A stretch of DNA of 35,955 bases from an uncultured Ruminococcus sp. (GCA_947176345.1 CAMWQI010000007.1:1-35955), one strand, 5' to 3'. Counted from the first letter of the stretch, positions 9,229 to 17,829 are shown. Numbers and translations are program-made. Notes: generated by a model not told the origin, from the letters alone.

Positions 9229-10179
9229 AATAAACCTAAAATTTTTGAGGAGTCCGGCAAGTCCCTTACTTCACCGGCACTGCCTGTGCAGATATTTTCA
9301 TTTCTGATAGTATTTTTAATAATATACGTCCTTGAGGCAATTATACCGTCAATAGTATCTATTAAGCCCATGATACAGGAAATGGAATCACAAGGTATGC
9401 TTGACGACACAAGCAAGATTGACTTTAAAAACTCAATGGCAACAGCAACAATAATTTCAGCCTCACCAAAAATAATGATACCGTCTTTGTTATCTACTGT
9501 TTTCGGCACTATCACAAGTATAATATACTGTCGTAATATAGAAGTAAGACCTGTTACTTCAATGGGTGTACGGAAACAGAAACTCATTCCGCACTATCTT
9601 ATGGGACTGCTTATCGGAATTGTCATGATGACTGCAATTACTTTGTTGAGTGTATGTTTCGGAGCTAATAAGATTTCAGTTTGTAGTGGAATAAATTTTG
9701 GTGTCATATTGCTTTATCTGGTAGGTTTTTTTGTGCAGGGTATGAGTGAGGAATTTATTTTCAGGGGTTATCTTTTAACTACTGTTGGTGGTTATCATTC
9801 TGTATGGGTAGCCATTGCAGTAAATTCCGGAGCGTTTGCACTTGCACACATATTCAATCCGGGTTTTAATGTTCTGCCATTCATAAATCTTGTACTTTTC
9901 GGAGTTTTTGCGTCGCTATACATGATTTGTTTTGACGATATATGGGGTGTATGTGGTATTCATTCAATATGGAATTTCATGCAGGGTAATTTTTACGGCA
10001 TAAGCGTAAGCGGTACAGGTGATACTGAATCGATTTTCCGTACGACCGCACGGACTTCATATGGTTGGTTAAGCGGTGGTGAGTTCGGCATAGAGGGAAG
10101 TATATTCACTACAGTAATACTTTCCGCCGGAACAGTCCTTGTTTTTCTTAAAATAAAAAAAGACAAAAGCCCGAAATAA
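9226..10179 (+). CDS. CPBP-family intramembrane protease
   Basis: A 317-residue polytopic membrane protein of the CPBP (CAAX protease/bacteriocin-processing) family. It has the glutamate motif E175-E176-x3-R180 (SEEFIFRG), the second motif with H208 (ALAHIFNPG) and a third with H246 and N250 (HSIWN), which together form the intramembrane active site. Seven to eight hydrophobic segments are visible. The start is taken as TTG at 9226, eight bases from GGAGG; a GTG at 9217 lies within the ribosome site itself. Members process prenylated or other membrane peptides, or protect against bacteriocins; no substrate can be named here. A second CPBP gene lies at 12710. Confidence 0.88.
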   Translation: MNKPKIFEESGKSLTSPALPVQIFSFLIVFLIIYVLEAIIPSIVSIKPMIQEMESQGMLDDTSKIDFKNSMATATIISASPKIMIPSLLSTVFGTITSIIYCRNIEVRPVTSMGVRKQKLIPHYLMGLLIGIVMMTAITLLSVCFGANKISVCSGINFGVILLYLVGFFVQGMSEEFIFRGYLLTTVGGYHSVWVAIAVNSGAFALAHIFNPGFNVLPFINLVLFGVFASLYMICFDDIWGVCGIHSIWNFMQGNFYGISVSGTGDTESIFRTTARTSYGWLSGGEFGIEGSIFTTVILSAGTVLVFLKIKKDKSPK

Positions 10180-10189
10180 TCGGGCTTTT
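10165..10189. terminator. bidirectional terminator between CPBP and hsp20
   Basis: AAAAGCCCGA (10165-10174) and TCGGGCTTTT (10180-10189) form a 10-bp stem with a 5-base loop. The CPBP stop codon (10177-10179) is in the loop. It serves both converging genes. Confidence 0.9.
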
Positions 10190-10195
10190 TGCGTT

Positions 10196-10606
10196 TTATT
10201 TTATTTCAAGTCTTTTGGAAACAGGTTCTTCACGTTGTTTTTTCGGGAGGTCAATGGTAAGAATGCCGTTTTTATATTCAGCATTGATATTATCGGTGTT
10301 AACATCCGAAATATCAAAACTTCTCTTGTATGAGCTATATGAACGTTCACGGCGAATATATTTTCCGTTGTCGTTCTTGTCATCGGAAGATTTCTTGCGT
10401 TCAGCAGAAATCACAAGATAGGAATCTTTTATATCAATATTTATATCGTCCCTGTTGAAACCAGCAAGTTCAGCCTCCATGATATACTTATCACCAGCAT
10501 CTTTTATATCAGTCCGGCAAGAATTTACTTGCATTGTATCATTGAAAAAGTCATCATTGAAGAAATTAAAAAGGCTTGTATGCCCGAATGGTGTTATTCC
10601 GTACAT
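10196..10606 (-). CDS. hsp20: small heat-shock protein, Hsp20/alpha-crystallin family
   Basis: A 136-residue cytoplasmic holdase that binds unfolding proteins without ATP. The alpha-crystallin domain runs from about 35 to 128: DAGDKYIMEAELAGF, INIDIKDSYLVISAER, then YKRSFDIS and the end-of-domain motif KNGILTIDLPK. The last residues (KRLEIK) contain the short I-x-I/L-type tail used for assembly. The start is MYGITPFG at 10606 with GGAGGT nine bases upstream; the longer reading frame has no ribosome site. A TATAAT lies at 10657-10652 but with only a weak -35, and no CIRCE is present, so it may be regulated differently from groES. Confidence 0.92.
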   Translation of the reverse strand: MYGITPFGHTSLFNFFNDDFFNDTMQVNSCRTDIKDAGDKYIMEAELAGFNRDDINIDIKDSYLVISAERKKSSDDKNDNGKYIRRERSYSSYKRSFDISDVNTDNINAEYKNGILTIDLPKKQREEPVSKRLEIK

Positions 10607-10683
10607 GAAAAAAATACCTCCGATAATTTTTTTATAGGAACTGCCGTTGATATTATATGCATTCCGGAAATTTTTATACACAG

Positions 10684-10718
10684 AAAAAAAGCCGGAATTT
10701 TTATGGAAATTCCGGCTT
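10684..10718 (-). terminator. terminator of the long purine-gene run
   Basis: AAGCCGGAATTT (10689-10700) and AAATTCCGGCTT (10707-10718) form a perfect 12-bp stem with a 6-base loop. On the minus strand the stem is followed by a T-run. It lies just after the gene at 10724 and is the first strong terminator after the promoter near 28.56 kb. Confidence 0.88.
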
Positions 10719-10723
10719 GAAAT

Positions 10724-11353
10724 TTATTCTTCAAAGAATGTGCTTTTATATTCTGCAACCCTTGCCCTGTCACCATAACAGTCAATTTCGATAGTTTCAC
10801 GTTTCAGCATGAATTTTATCGAGAAAAAAAGTACCGTAAATGCAATGGCATTTGTGAATATACTGAAATATATTCTTATTCCCATGACGTTTCCGAGCAT
10901 TCCGCCGAGTATTATTCCTATGCATATTATGACGATTATTTCATAGATTTTTTTATCAGGGTCAAGTGTCAGGAACGAAAAACATACTACTGCTGAAAAT
11001 ATCGAATGTAATATGGCTAAAAGCAGTGAATACGGCTTGTAAAAGTCTATTCTGTATGAATTTAATTCAAGCGTCATCATGACGGCTTCCGTAACAATAT
11101 ATACTGAAAAAGCTATTTTTAACCAGTCACGCATACGGGCAGTTTTTATTATGAGTATGTCGGATAAAATTAACATGCCAAATCCGGAAAATTCACATAC
11201 ATAAGCAGTAATTTCCAGAAATTTAGTGAATTTTTTTTCAGGGTCATATACAAGATAGTATACAAAGCATACAGCACTGAATGCTATAAACAGTGCATTT
11301 CCGATAAGTCCGAAATTAAGCCCAATATTGAGCTTTTTGTGCATATCCTCCAT
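10724..11353 (-). CDS. unknown six-helix membrane protein
   Basis: A 209-residue integral membrane protein with about six hydrophobic segments (near 13-35, 45-68, 77-97, 107-128, 136-155, 160-182) and a polar C-terminus. The sequence DPEKK/DPDKK occurs twice (about residues 37 and 132), hinting at an internal duplication of three helices each. I do not recognise the family. Its ATG shares a base with the purD stop (TAATG), so translation is probably coupled; an ATG three codons later is only two bases after a GGAGG. It is the last gene before a strong terminator. Confidence 0.7.
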   Translation of the reverse strand: MEDMHKKLNIGLNFGLIGNALFIAFSAVCFVYYLVYDPEKKFTKFLEITAYVCEFSGFGMLILSDILIIKTARMRDWLKIAFSVYIVTEAVMMTLELNSYRIDFYKPYSLLLAILHSIFSAVVCFSFLTLDPDKKIYEIIVIICIGIILGGMLGNVMGIRIYFSIFTNAIAFTVLFFSIKFMLKRETIEIDCYGDRARVAEYKSTFFEE

Positions 11354-12639
11354 TATTCAAGAGCCTTTAATGCTCTCTGTCCAATGTCTTTTCTGTAGTG
11401 TGCATTTTCAAAGCTGATTCTTGAAACACCGTCATAAGCGTTGTCAAGAGCCTTTTGTAAGGTTTCACCTTTTGCAGTAACGCCTATAACACGTCCGCCA
11501 TTTGTGAGGAATTTTCCGTCATCAGAAAGTTTAGTTCCTGCATGGTAAACAAAACAGTTCTCAACTTGTCCTTTTTCGTCAAAACCGTTCATTTCAATGC
11601 CCTTAGGGTAACTTTCCGGATAACCACCGCTTGCCATAACAACACAAGCACAGCTTCCGTCATGCCATTTAATATCAACTTTGTCAAGTTCGTGGTTGTA
11701 TATTGCTTCAAAGATTTCATACAAATCAGCATCAAGCATGGGGAGTACAACCTGTGTTTCAGGGTCACCGAAACGGCAGTTATATTCAATTACCTTTGCA
11801 CCCTTAGGAGTAATCATAAGTCCGAAATATAAACAGCCTTCAAAAGTTCTGCCTTCTGCGTTCATGGCATTCATGGTAGGAATGAAGATTTTTTCCATAC
11901 ATTCCTTAGCAACTTCTTCCGTATAGTAGGGGTTAGGGGAGAGAGTACCCATACCACCTGTATTGAGTCCCTTGTCACCGTCTAAGGCACGTTTATGGTC
12001 CATGGAGGAAATCATAGGTACAATGGTTTTGCCGTCCGTGAAAGAAAGTACAGATACTTCAGGACCTGTTAAAAATTCCTCAATAACTATTCTTGCGGAA
12101 CTTTTTCCGAATTTAAGATTATCAATCATTTCATGGACAGCCTGTACAGCCTCATCTTCGTTCTGTGCGATTATAACGCCCTTTCCAAGTGCGAGACCGT
12201 CCGCCTTGATAACAGCCGGATAAGTATTCTGTTCTTTGAGATAGGCAATAGCCTTATCACTTTCCGTGAAAACTTCATAGAAAGCTGTCGGGATATTGTA
12301 TTTTTTCATGAGTTCCTTTGAAAAGACTTTAGAACCCTCTATAATAGCGGCGTTTGCCTTAGGACCAAAAGTCATAAAGCCCTCTGCCTGTAAAGCGTCA
12401 ACCATTCCCATAACAAGCGGGTCATCCGGTGCGACTACTACCATATCAGGCTTTATTTCCTTTGCAAGTGCAACAACACCGTCAATGTCTGTTGCAGAAA
12501 CGTTAAAGCATTCAGCATACTTTGAAATACCGGCGTTTCCGGGTGTACAGTAAAGCTTGTCAACATGTTTACTTTCGGCGAGTTTCATGATGATAGCGTG
12601 TTCACGACCACCACCGCCGACTACAAGTATATTCTTCAT
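11353..12639 (-). CDS. purD: phosphoribosylamine-glycine ligase (GAR synthetase)
   Basis: The 428-residue ATP-grasp enzyme joins phosphoribosylamine and glycine, step 2 of purine synthesis. The N-terminal domain begins with the nucleotide-binding MKNILVVGGGGREHAI; the ATP-grasp core has YPAVIKADGLALGKGV (about 138-153) and EEFLTGPEVS, and the metal-binding EYNCRFGDPETQ (about 284-295) is intact. Length is normal. GGAGGG lies six bases before the ATG. It is the last purine gene in the run, 70 bases after a CPBP protease gene and overlapping the next membrane gene by one base. Confidence 0.97.
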   Translation of the reverse strand: MKNILVVGGGGREHAIIMKLAESKHVDKLYCTPGNAGISKYAECFNVSATDIDGVVALAKEIKPDMVVVAPDDPLVMGMVDALQAEGFMTFGPKANAAIIEGSKVFSKELMKKYNIPTAFYEVFTESDKAIAYLKEQNTYPAVIKADGLALGKGVIIAQNEDEAVQAVHEMIDNLKFGKSSARIVIEEFLTGPEVSVLSFTDGKTIVPMISSMDHKRALDGDKGLNTGGMGTLSPNPYYTEEVAKECMEKIFIPTMNAMNAEGRTFEGCLYFGLMITPKGAKVIEYNCRFGDPETQVVLPMLDADLYEIFEAIYNHELDKVDIKWHDGSCACVVMASGGYPESYPKGIEMNGFDEKGQVENCFVYHAGTKLSDDGKFLTNGGRVIGVTAKGETLQKALDNAYDGVSRISFENAHYRKDIGQRALKALE

Positions 12640-12709
12640 ATTAATCCCTCCGAATTATTTTATCTCACAGTTTGAGAAAATTATTGACACAAAAAAATTT
12701 GCATAAATT

Positions 12710-13321
12710 CTAAAATAACAGAAATGCTGAACATATTCCGGAAAATATATTTGCGATTGCGTGTATACACCAACCGGACAGGATAGAACCTTCTGCTTTC
12801 TTTTCATTCACATATCCGATACACCATGCAATTCCTGCTGTAAATACAATAATGAGAATTGCTTTAATTATGCCTGTTAACGCAAAAAACATAGCACCAT
12901 GCAATAAGCCAAATAAAATACTTTGTACTGTATTTCCAGTTAGGAAGCCAAATCTGTGGGAAAGTCTTTTCAATAAAAATCCTCTGAAAAGAATTTCTTC
13001 CGGAAATGAAGTATTGAAAGTCGCATAAACCAGAATTGCAGGTAATGCTTTAATTCCTAAACCCGAAAATTCGGACGTTGCTGTTTCGATATTTCTTATA
13101 GTATAGAGCATGAAAGCCGACACAGCTAAGAAAATAATTGATGTTCCTACAATCCAAAGGGCTGTTTTATTTTCCTTTGAAGAAGAAATACGCTTTAATC
13201 CAATCCATTTAAAAAAGCTGTTTTTTTTCCTTGCCGTTATAGACCACCATATAAACGGAATCAATGTGAATAATAAAATTTGTATTATGCTATTTAATAT
13301 TTTTTGCGTCAATAGATTCAT
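12710..13321 (-). CDS. CPBP-family intramembrane protease (second copy)
   Basis: A 203-residue membrane protein with the CPBP signature: E108-E109-x3-R113 (PEEILFRGF), H141 (FGLLHG) and H187/N191 (HAIAN). About six hydrophobic segments are present. It is much shorter than the CPBP protein at 9226 and only weakly like it, so these are not recent duplicates. Its ATG overlaps the upstream stop as ATGA, so it is made together with the gene at 13318. It sits between purH and purD with no evident purine role. Bacteriocin self-protection and peptide processing are known roles in the family, but nothing here selects one. Confidence 0.85.
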   Translation of the reverse strand: MNLLTQKILNSIIQILLFTLIPFIWWSITARKKNSFFKWIGLKRISSSKENKTALWIVGTSIIFLAVSAFMLYTIRNIETATSEFSGLGIKALPAILVYATFNTSFPEEILFRGFLLKRLSHRFGFLTGNTVQSILFGLLHGAMFFALTGIIKAILIIVFTAGIAWCIGYVNEKKAEGSILSGWCIHAIANIFSGICSAFLLF

Positions 13322-13857
13322 TTTTCTGTACTCCTGTTATAATTTTTTAATTTATTTCTGTTTGCTACACGCATTTCAATAACAACCGCACAGCATACAA
13401 GTAAAAATGATGCTATATTAAGCCACATAAGAATATTCTGCACTCTTGAAACAAGTTCAATCATTACCCAGTTATCAGAACAAGTTTCTTGATAAATTTC
13501 GTCCATGTTTATATAATTTGAAAACAGAAATACAAGAAAACTGATTACAGAATATTTGAGTTTCTTTTTGCCTTTCAGTTTTTCCGAAAAAATACTTATC
13601 ATGCACACTATAATATATGGAACAACAAATATTATTGAATAGATATAACTTTCAATAGAAAAAGGTGAGAGCTGATAAAAATATGTTGTGTCTTTCCAAA
13701 ATTCATACGTTTCATGAAAAATTGATGTTGATATATTTATATTATAAATATTCATCAGGCTTAGAATTATATAAATTACGGGAAGTACTGTTGCAACAAC
13801 TGTAATTTTTATAATTGCAGATTGTCGGTTTTTAGATATAGAATTGTTTTCTGACAT
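13318..13857 (-). CDS. unknown four-helix membrane protein
   Basis: A 179-residue protein starting MSENNSISKN, with four hydrophobic segments (about 13-38, 70-92, 100-115, 145-165) and a basic C-terminus. The start at 13857 has AAGGA seven bases upstream; the longer frame upstream runs through the preceding gene. It follows the 105-aa gene by four bases and overlaps the CPBP gene, so these three form a tight block between purH and purD. I recognise no family. Confidence 0.65.
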   Translation of the reverse strand: MSENNSISKNRQSAIIKITVVATVLPVIYIILSLMNIYNINISTSIFHETYEFWKDTTYFYQLSPFSIESYIYSIIFVVPYIIVCMISIFSEKLKGKKKLKYSVISFLVFLFSNYINMDEIYQETCSDNWVMIELVSRVQNILMWLNIASFLLVCCAVVIEMRVANRNKLKNYNRSTEK

Positions 13858-13861
13858 AATA

Positions 13862-14179
13862 TTATCCTTTTTTATATAAATCTTTACCGAAAACTGAAAA
13901 ACGTCGAGAATCAGGTTTTTCCTTGTCATATTTCCATGAACTGTTGCCAATGTCAAGGATATAACCGTAGTCAAAACTATAACCTATACCACATTCACTG
14001 CGTGATTCACCGCAATCACAAGCCATGTGTGTAAGGGTTATAAGTGGTTCAATATAACTGTTAGATGTGTAAAAACGTATAAAGTCTGTTATCACAAGCA
14101 AAACCCATGCCAAGAGAACTGCAATAATAATTCTTAATGCAATTCTCTTTCTGGATTTTTTTATTTTTTCCGTTTTCAT
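13862..14179 (-). CDS. small single-helix exported protein, unknown
   Basis: A 105-residue protein with a very basic start (MKTEKIKKSRKR), one membrane helix (about 13-31) and an external domain with three close cysteines (ACDCGESRSECG, about 53-64) and a tyrosine/glycine-rich part. There is no lipobox. The ATG is three bases after the purH stop and no ribosome site is visible, so it probably relies on ribosomes finishing purH. I recognise no family. Confidence 0.6.
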   Translation of the reverse strand: MKTEKIKKSRKRIALRIIIAVLLAWVLLVITDFIRFYTSNSYIEPLITLTHMACDCGESRSECGIGYSFDYGYILDIGNSSWKYDKEKPDSRRFSVFGKDLYKKG

Positions 14180-14182
14180 GGA

Positions 14183-15364
14183 TTAGTGGTGGAAAAGTCT
14201 TATTCCTGTGAACGCCATAGCAATATTATACTTGTTGCAGGTCTCAATAACATTGTCATCACGGATAGAGCCACCAGGTTCAGCGATATACTCAACGCCT
14301 GATTTCTTAGCACGTTCAATGTTATCACCGAACGGGAAAAATGCATCAGAGCCGAGACAAACACCAGTATTCTTTGCGAGCCATTCTTTCTTTTCCTCAA
14401 CAGTAAAGACTTCCGGTTTTGTCTTGAAAATCTTCTGCCATTCGCCGTCACGGAGAACATCTTCATATTCGTCACCTATATAAACGTCAATAGCATTGTC
14501 ACGGTCTGCACGACGTATGCCATCAACAAATTCAAGTCCCATAACCTTAGGGGACTGTCTCAGCCACCAGTTATCAGCTTTTTGACCGGCAAGACGTGTA
14601 CAGTGTATTCTTGACTGCTGACCTGCTCCGATACCGATAGCCTGACCGTCCTTAACATAGCATACGGAATTGGACTGTGTATATTTCAGCGTAATCAGTG
14701 AAATCATTAAATCATCAAGTTTATCAGCCGGAATGTTTTTATTTTCAGTAACTACATTTGCAAGGAGTTCCTTGTTAATGTCAAGTTCGTTTCTGCCCTG
14801 TTCAAAAGATACACCATAAACCTGTTTAGTCTCAATCGGAGCAGGCTTATAATTTTCGTCTATTTTAAGAATACAGTATGTGCCTTTTCTTTTTGATTTG
14901 AGGATTTCAAGTGCCTCTTCGTCGTAATCGGGAGCTATTATTCCGTCGGAAACTTCTCTCTGAATCATTTTAGCTGTGCAAACATCTACCTTGTCGGAAA
15001 GTGCTATAAAGTCACCATAAGATGACATTCTGTCTGCACCTCTTGCCCTTGCATAAGCGCTTGCAAGTGGTGTGAGTTCACCAAGGTCATCAACCCAGTA
15101 TATTTTTTTGAGCTCGTCGGAAAGAGGTCTTCCGATAGCTGCACCAGCCGGTGAAACGTGCTTGAAAGATGTGGCTGCACATACACCAGTAGCCTTTTTG
15201 AGTTCCTTAACAAGCTGATAGCCATTGAAAGCATCAAGGAGATTTATATAACCTGGTTTACCGCAAAGAACCTCTATAGGAAGTTCCGAACCGTCAGCCA
15301 TATAAACTCTTGATGGTTTCTGATTAGGGTTACAGCCGTATTTTAACTGCATTTCATTTGACAT
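14183..15364 (-). CDS. purH: AICAR transformylase (PurH without the cyclohydrolase domain)
   Basis: A 393-residue enzyme that transfers formyl from 10-formyl-THF to AICAR, step 9 of purine synthesis. Standard PurH is about 510-530 residues with an N-terminal IMP cyclohydrolase (MGS-like) domain; that domain is absent, and the protein starts directly with the transformylase (LKYGCNPNQKPS). The catalytic Lys68-His69 (SFKHVSPAGAA) is present, as are GQQSRIHC, DAFFPFGD and the end PGGSIRDDNVIE. It lies 13 bases after a HAD-like gene. The missing last step is supplied by the purO gene at 17830. Confidence 0.93.
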   Translation of the reverse strand: MSNEMQLKYGCNPNQKPSRVYMADGSELPIEVLCGKPGYINLLDAFNGYQLVKELKKATGVCAATSFKHVSPAGAAIGRPLSDELKKIYWVDDLGELTPLASAYARARGADRMSSYGDFIALSDKVDVCTAKMIQREVSDGIIAPDYDEEALEILKSKRKGTYCILKIDENYKPAPIETKQVYGVSFEQGRNELDINKELLANVVTENKNIPADKLDDLMISLITLKYTQSNSVCYVKDGQAIGIGAGQQSRIHCTRLAGQKADNWWLRQSPKVMGLEFVDGIRRADRDNAIDVYIGDEYEDVLRDGEWQKIFKTKPEVFTVEEKKEWLAKNTGVCLGSDAFFPFGDNIERAKKSGVEYIAEPGGSIRDDNVIETCNKYNIAMAFTGIRLFHH

Positions 15365-15377
15365 AATAATGTCCTCC

Positions 15378-15848
15378 TTATATTTTTAAATTTTTTATGT
15401 GTAAAATTTCCGCACGGATATTGTTTATCCAGTCAATATCGTTTTCTTTAAGAAGATAAACCCGAAAACCATAGGAAATACCATTCTGATAAACTGAAAT
15501 TTCGTCGTCAACGTGCAGGTCGATGTGGTACTTTGAGGGATATTTTGACGGCAGTATTTCAGTATTATTTTTCTGAACTTCTTCCGCATGACGTTTTCCG
15601 TTTATGATATTGTCAATTTTAACACCGTAATGTCTGAAAATATTTTTTATATACCTTTCCGAACGGCATGACGTTGTATAAATCCATAGCTGTATATTAT
15701 TTCTGTTTATCCATTGCAGGAGTGTTGGAGTACCTTTTCTGAGTCTGTCCCTGTAAATCCTGTCCATCGGAAAGCGGAGTTTGTTTTCTGCTAGAACTTT
15801 TTCAGGATTTATAAAAAGTGTTTCGTCCAAATCAAAAGAAACTGTCAT
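15378..15848 (-). CDS. HAD-like hydrolase
   Basis: A 156-residue small HAD-superfamily protein, probably a phosphatase. Motif I is F-D6-L-D8-E-T at the very start, motif II is YTTS (about 57-60), and a conserved acidic pair DD (about 113-114, HVDDEIS) serves as motif IV. No large cap domain is present. The start must be at 15848 because motif I begins at residue 6, although no clear ribosome site precedes it. Two decayed copies of its first 11 codons lie upstream at 16778-16810 and 17285-17317. Its substrate is unknown; it is directly in front of purH. Confidence 0.75.
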   Translation of the reverse strand: MTVSFDLDETLFINPEKVLAENKLRFPMDRIYRDRLRKGTPTLLQWINRNNIQLWIYTTSCRSERYIKNIFRHYGVKIDNIINGKRHAEEVQKNNTEILPSKYPSKYHIDLHVDDEISVYQNGISYGFRVYLLKENDIDWINNIRAEILHIKNLKI

Positions 15849-15862
15849 ATAATGTTTGAGTT

Positions 15863-16348
15863 TTATGGGTTTATGCTAAGAATAATAGCCATAAGTACCA
15901 TACCACCCCAGAATGCTCCTGCAAATGCGGGATAAATCTTCATGAAGTCAAGGAATTTGTTATTTTTCTGTGGCTTTGGTGAAAATGGTTTGTTCTTTAA
16001 AAGATACTTTGGCATTACGAAAGAGTAAAAAGTAGCAATAAGGAATATAATTATTCCTATGCCTGGTGCGTCTGCTGCCATTAATACTCCAAAAAAAGCC
16101 GTAAGTACAGCCTGTATTATCAGTTTTTTGTGAAATGATTTTTGCCATTTTTTCATTTCTTCCACATAAATTCCTGTATTGATATAGTGATTCACCGGTG
16201 CGGAAAAGTAGTTTATCGGTGCAGAAACGTTCTGAATATTATTATTTATAATTAATTCTGTGTCGCAGTATTCGCACTTCAAAATACTTCCGTCCGGAAC
16301 TGCATGAAGTTGTGCATTACAGTTAGGGCATCTTAAAGATTCTGTCAT
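15863..16348 (-). CDS. zinc-ribbon membrane protein
   Basis: A 161-residue protein with an N-terminal zinc ribbon (C7-x2-C10 and C26-x2-C29; RCPNCNAQ, KCEYCDTE) and three hydrophobic segments (about 75-90, 95-112, 138-158). The ribbon plus membrane layout resembles the two TM2 proteins at 20694 and 21276, but the membrane part lacks the TM2 motif. AAGGAG precedes the ATG by ten bases. The family is not recognised. Confidence 0.65.
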   Translation of the reverse strand: MTESLRCPNCNAQLHAVPDGSILKCEYCDTELIINNNIQNVSAPINYFSAPVNHYINTGIYVEEMKKWQKSFHKKLIIQAVLTAFFGVLMAADAPGIGIIIFLIATFYSFVMPKYLLKNKPFSPKPQKNNKFLDFMKIYPAFAGAFWGGMVLMAIILSINP

Positions 16349-16366
16349 AATATCTCATCTCCTTTT

Positions 16367-16762
16367 TTATACACTGTCATAAAATTCAGGTGAGGCAACA
16401 AAACCGATAAACAAAATAATAATTGTTATTATTCCGTATAGAATCCACTTTATAATCTGTTTTCTGCCGTTTTTTATACTGAAAACTATGTCCGCAATCA
16501 TCATGAGTATAAGCAATATTGATATTTTGTCATTGCAGTACATTGACAGTTCCATTCCTATGTTGTCAAACCACAAAAAATAATCTGATATATCGTGACC
16601 ATCACAAAAATGCCATACTTTACGATAAAGAGTAGGATAAAAAAGTGGTTCATAGTTTAAAATCGTCATGACATTTATAATTATATACGTTATGCATAAC
16701 GGGAAAATCAGCAGTTTATTGAATGAAAGCAGAATTATTGATTTTTTGAGTTTTGTTTTCAT
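16367..16762 (-). CDS. membrane protein, tandem paralogue B
   Basis: A 131-residue protein with a basic N-terminus and three hydrophobic segments (about 12-34, 80-93, 105-125). It aligns along its length with the neighbour at 16826: both start MKTK-KKS, share LLSFNKLLIFPL, and end with a KNGRK/QKGRK turn, a hydrophobic helix and the motif FVASPEFY/FVASPVFY. Both genes are preceded by the same decayed HAD fragment. AAGGAT lies before the ATG. Function unknown. Confidence 0.65.
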   Translation of the reverse strand: MKTKLKKSIILLSFNKLLIFPLCITYIIINVMTILNYEPLFYPTLYRKVWHFCDGHDISDYFLWFDNIGMELSMYCNDKISILLILMMIADIVFSIKNGRKQIIKWILYGIITIIILFIGFVASPEFYDSV

Positions 16763-16777
16763 ATAAATTTATCCTTA

Positions 16778-16810
16778 TAGCGTTTAGTCAAGGTCAAATG
16801 AAACTGTCAT
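16778..16810 (-). pseudogene. nonsense-truncated 5' remnant of a HAD gene (copy 1)
   Basis: Read on the minus strand the 11 codons translate as MTVSFDLD-stop-T-L, matching the first 11 codons of the HAD gene at 15848 (MTVSFDLDETL) except that codon 9 GAA has become TAA. The other differences, at codons 4, 6, 7, 10 and 11, are all synonymous. Similarity fades after codon 11. As it stands it encodes only an 8-residue peptide. Confidence 0.8.
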
Positions 16811-16825
16811 AATCCGAATCTTCTT

Positions 16826-17269
16826 TTATGCTGATGTTATAACGTCCATTGCATATTCATAAAAAACAGGTGAGGCAACAAAAGCAATAAATAAAATAAT
16901 TATCATGGTTATGACGTAGAAAATCCATTTAACAACAGGTTTTCTGCCCTTTTGTATGCTGAAAAATATGTCAGCAGAAATCATTATTAGAAATATTATT
17001 GCATAAATCTGATTTAAAGGCTTGTCGGCAAAATGCCATAATGCCAAGTTCTCCCAAAACCAGAATATATCAATACCTTTGTCTCTTCCGTATTTTTCGA
17101 TAAGATAACACCATAACTTAGACCATAAACCGTTGCTTCCGGGTTCAGAAAAATAATATAACAGTGTCATGGAGTTACCAGCCATATATACAGCAAGCAA
17201 CGGAAAAATCAGCAGTTTATTGAATGAAAGTAGAAGTTTTATTGTTGATTTTTTAAATTTTGTTTTCAT
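16826..17269 (-). CDS. membrane protein, tandem paralogue A
   Basis: A 147-residue membrane protein, paralogue of the gene at 16367, with which it shares N-terminus, helix order and the FVASPxFY end. It has a longer external loop between the first two helices (about 40-80, tryptophan-rich: WSKLW, IFWFWENLALWHF). The sequence around both start codons is also repeated (16741-16812 and 17247-17319), so the duplicated unit includes the upstream HAD remnant. Function unknown. Confidence 0.65.
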   Translation of the reverse strand: MKTKFKKSTIKLLLSFNKLLIFPLLAVYMAGNSMTLLYYFSEPGSNGLWSKLWCYLIEKYGRDKGIDIFWFWENLALWHFADKPLNQIYAIIFLIMISADIFFSIQKGRKPVVKWIFYVITMIIILFIAFVASPVFYEYAMDVITSA

Positions 17270-17284
17270 GTAAATTTATCTTTA

Positions 17285-17317
17285 TAGCGTTTAGTCAAGG
17301 TTGAATGAAACTATCAT
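17285..17317 (-). pseudogene. nonsense-truncated 5' remnant of a HAD gene (copy 2)
   Basis: Translates as MIVSFNLD-stop-T-L on the minus strand. It carries the same GAA-to-TAA change and the same ACG CTA codons as copy 1, so the two were duplicated after the nonsense mutation; it then gained two amino-acid changes (T2I, D6N). Its ATG overlaps the stop of the gene at 17314 as ATGA, which looks like an old translational junction for a once-complete gene. Confidence 0.8.
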
Positions 17318-17814
17318 AATAAATATTTTTTTCTCATATCTTCTTCATATTGCATTATTTCGCATCTGATTCTTTCATAATCATCACCATATTCATAATA
17401 TGATTCACTGCCGTCTGACTGTTTATCAATAAGCCATGCAAAATTATCTTCCTCGTATAACGAAAAAATGCGGGACGCTTCACTGATAATCGTATCAAGT
17501 TCAGGATTTCCTGTAGTCTGTGACACACCATATTCTGGTATACATTTTCCAAATCTACAGAAACACTCCGCAGAAATGATTTTATCAGGATAAATTATTA
17601 CAACAGAATTTTTTCTTGTGGTTATTTTTTTTAATGTATCCTCAAACCATTCATTTGTGCTACAAATCTTGATATCTTTATATGTTAAAGCTAATGTAAT
17701 ACTATCAGCGTGTCGACCTAATGTAGTCCACAATTCCGGATTTTGTTTTATGAAATCAGCGACTCTTTTAATATCCGTTTCATCAAGCTGAATAATATCA
17801 AATTCATAGTCCAT
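17314..17814 (-). CDS. hypothetical 166-aa protein
   Basis: An acidic soluble protein of 166 residues (MDYEFDIIQLDETDIKRV). It contains a hydrophobic strand-like stretch VVIIYPDKIISAE (about 71-83), then CFCRFGKC with three cysteines (about 84-90), and a Tyr/Glu-rich C-terminus. No membrane segment or signal is seen. It starts 15 bases after purO with only a weak ribosome site. No family is recognised; the size and acidity resemble immunity-type proteins but no motif supports that. Confidence 0.6.
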   Translation of the reverse strand: MDYEFDIIQLDETDIKRVADFIKQNPELWTTLGRHADSITLALTYKDIKICSTNEWFEDTLKKITTRKNSVVIIYPDKIISAECFCRFGKCIPEYGVSQTTGNPELDTIISEASRIFSLYEEDNFAWLIDKQSDGSESYYEYGDDYERIRCEIMQYEEDMRKKYLL

Positions 17815-17829
17815 AGTCTTATTAATATC

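Noticed and set aside
10607..10690. CIRCE or other known heat-shock operator before hsp20
   Set aside because: No TTAGCACTC-N9-GAGTGCTAA-like repeat is present; only a -10-like TATAAT with a weak -35.
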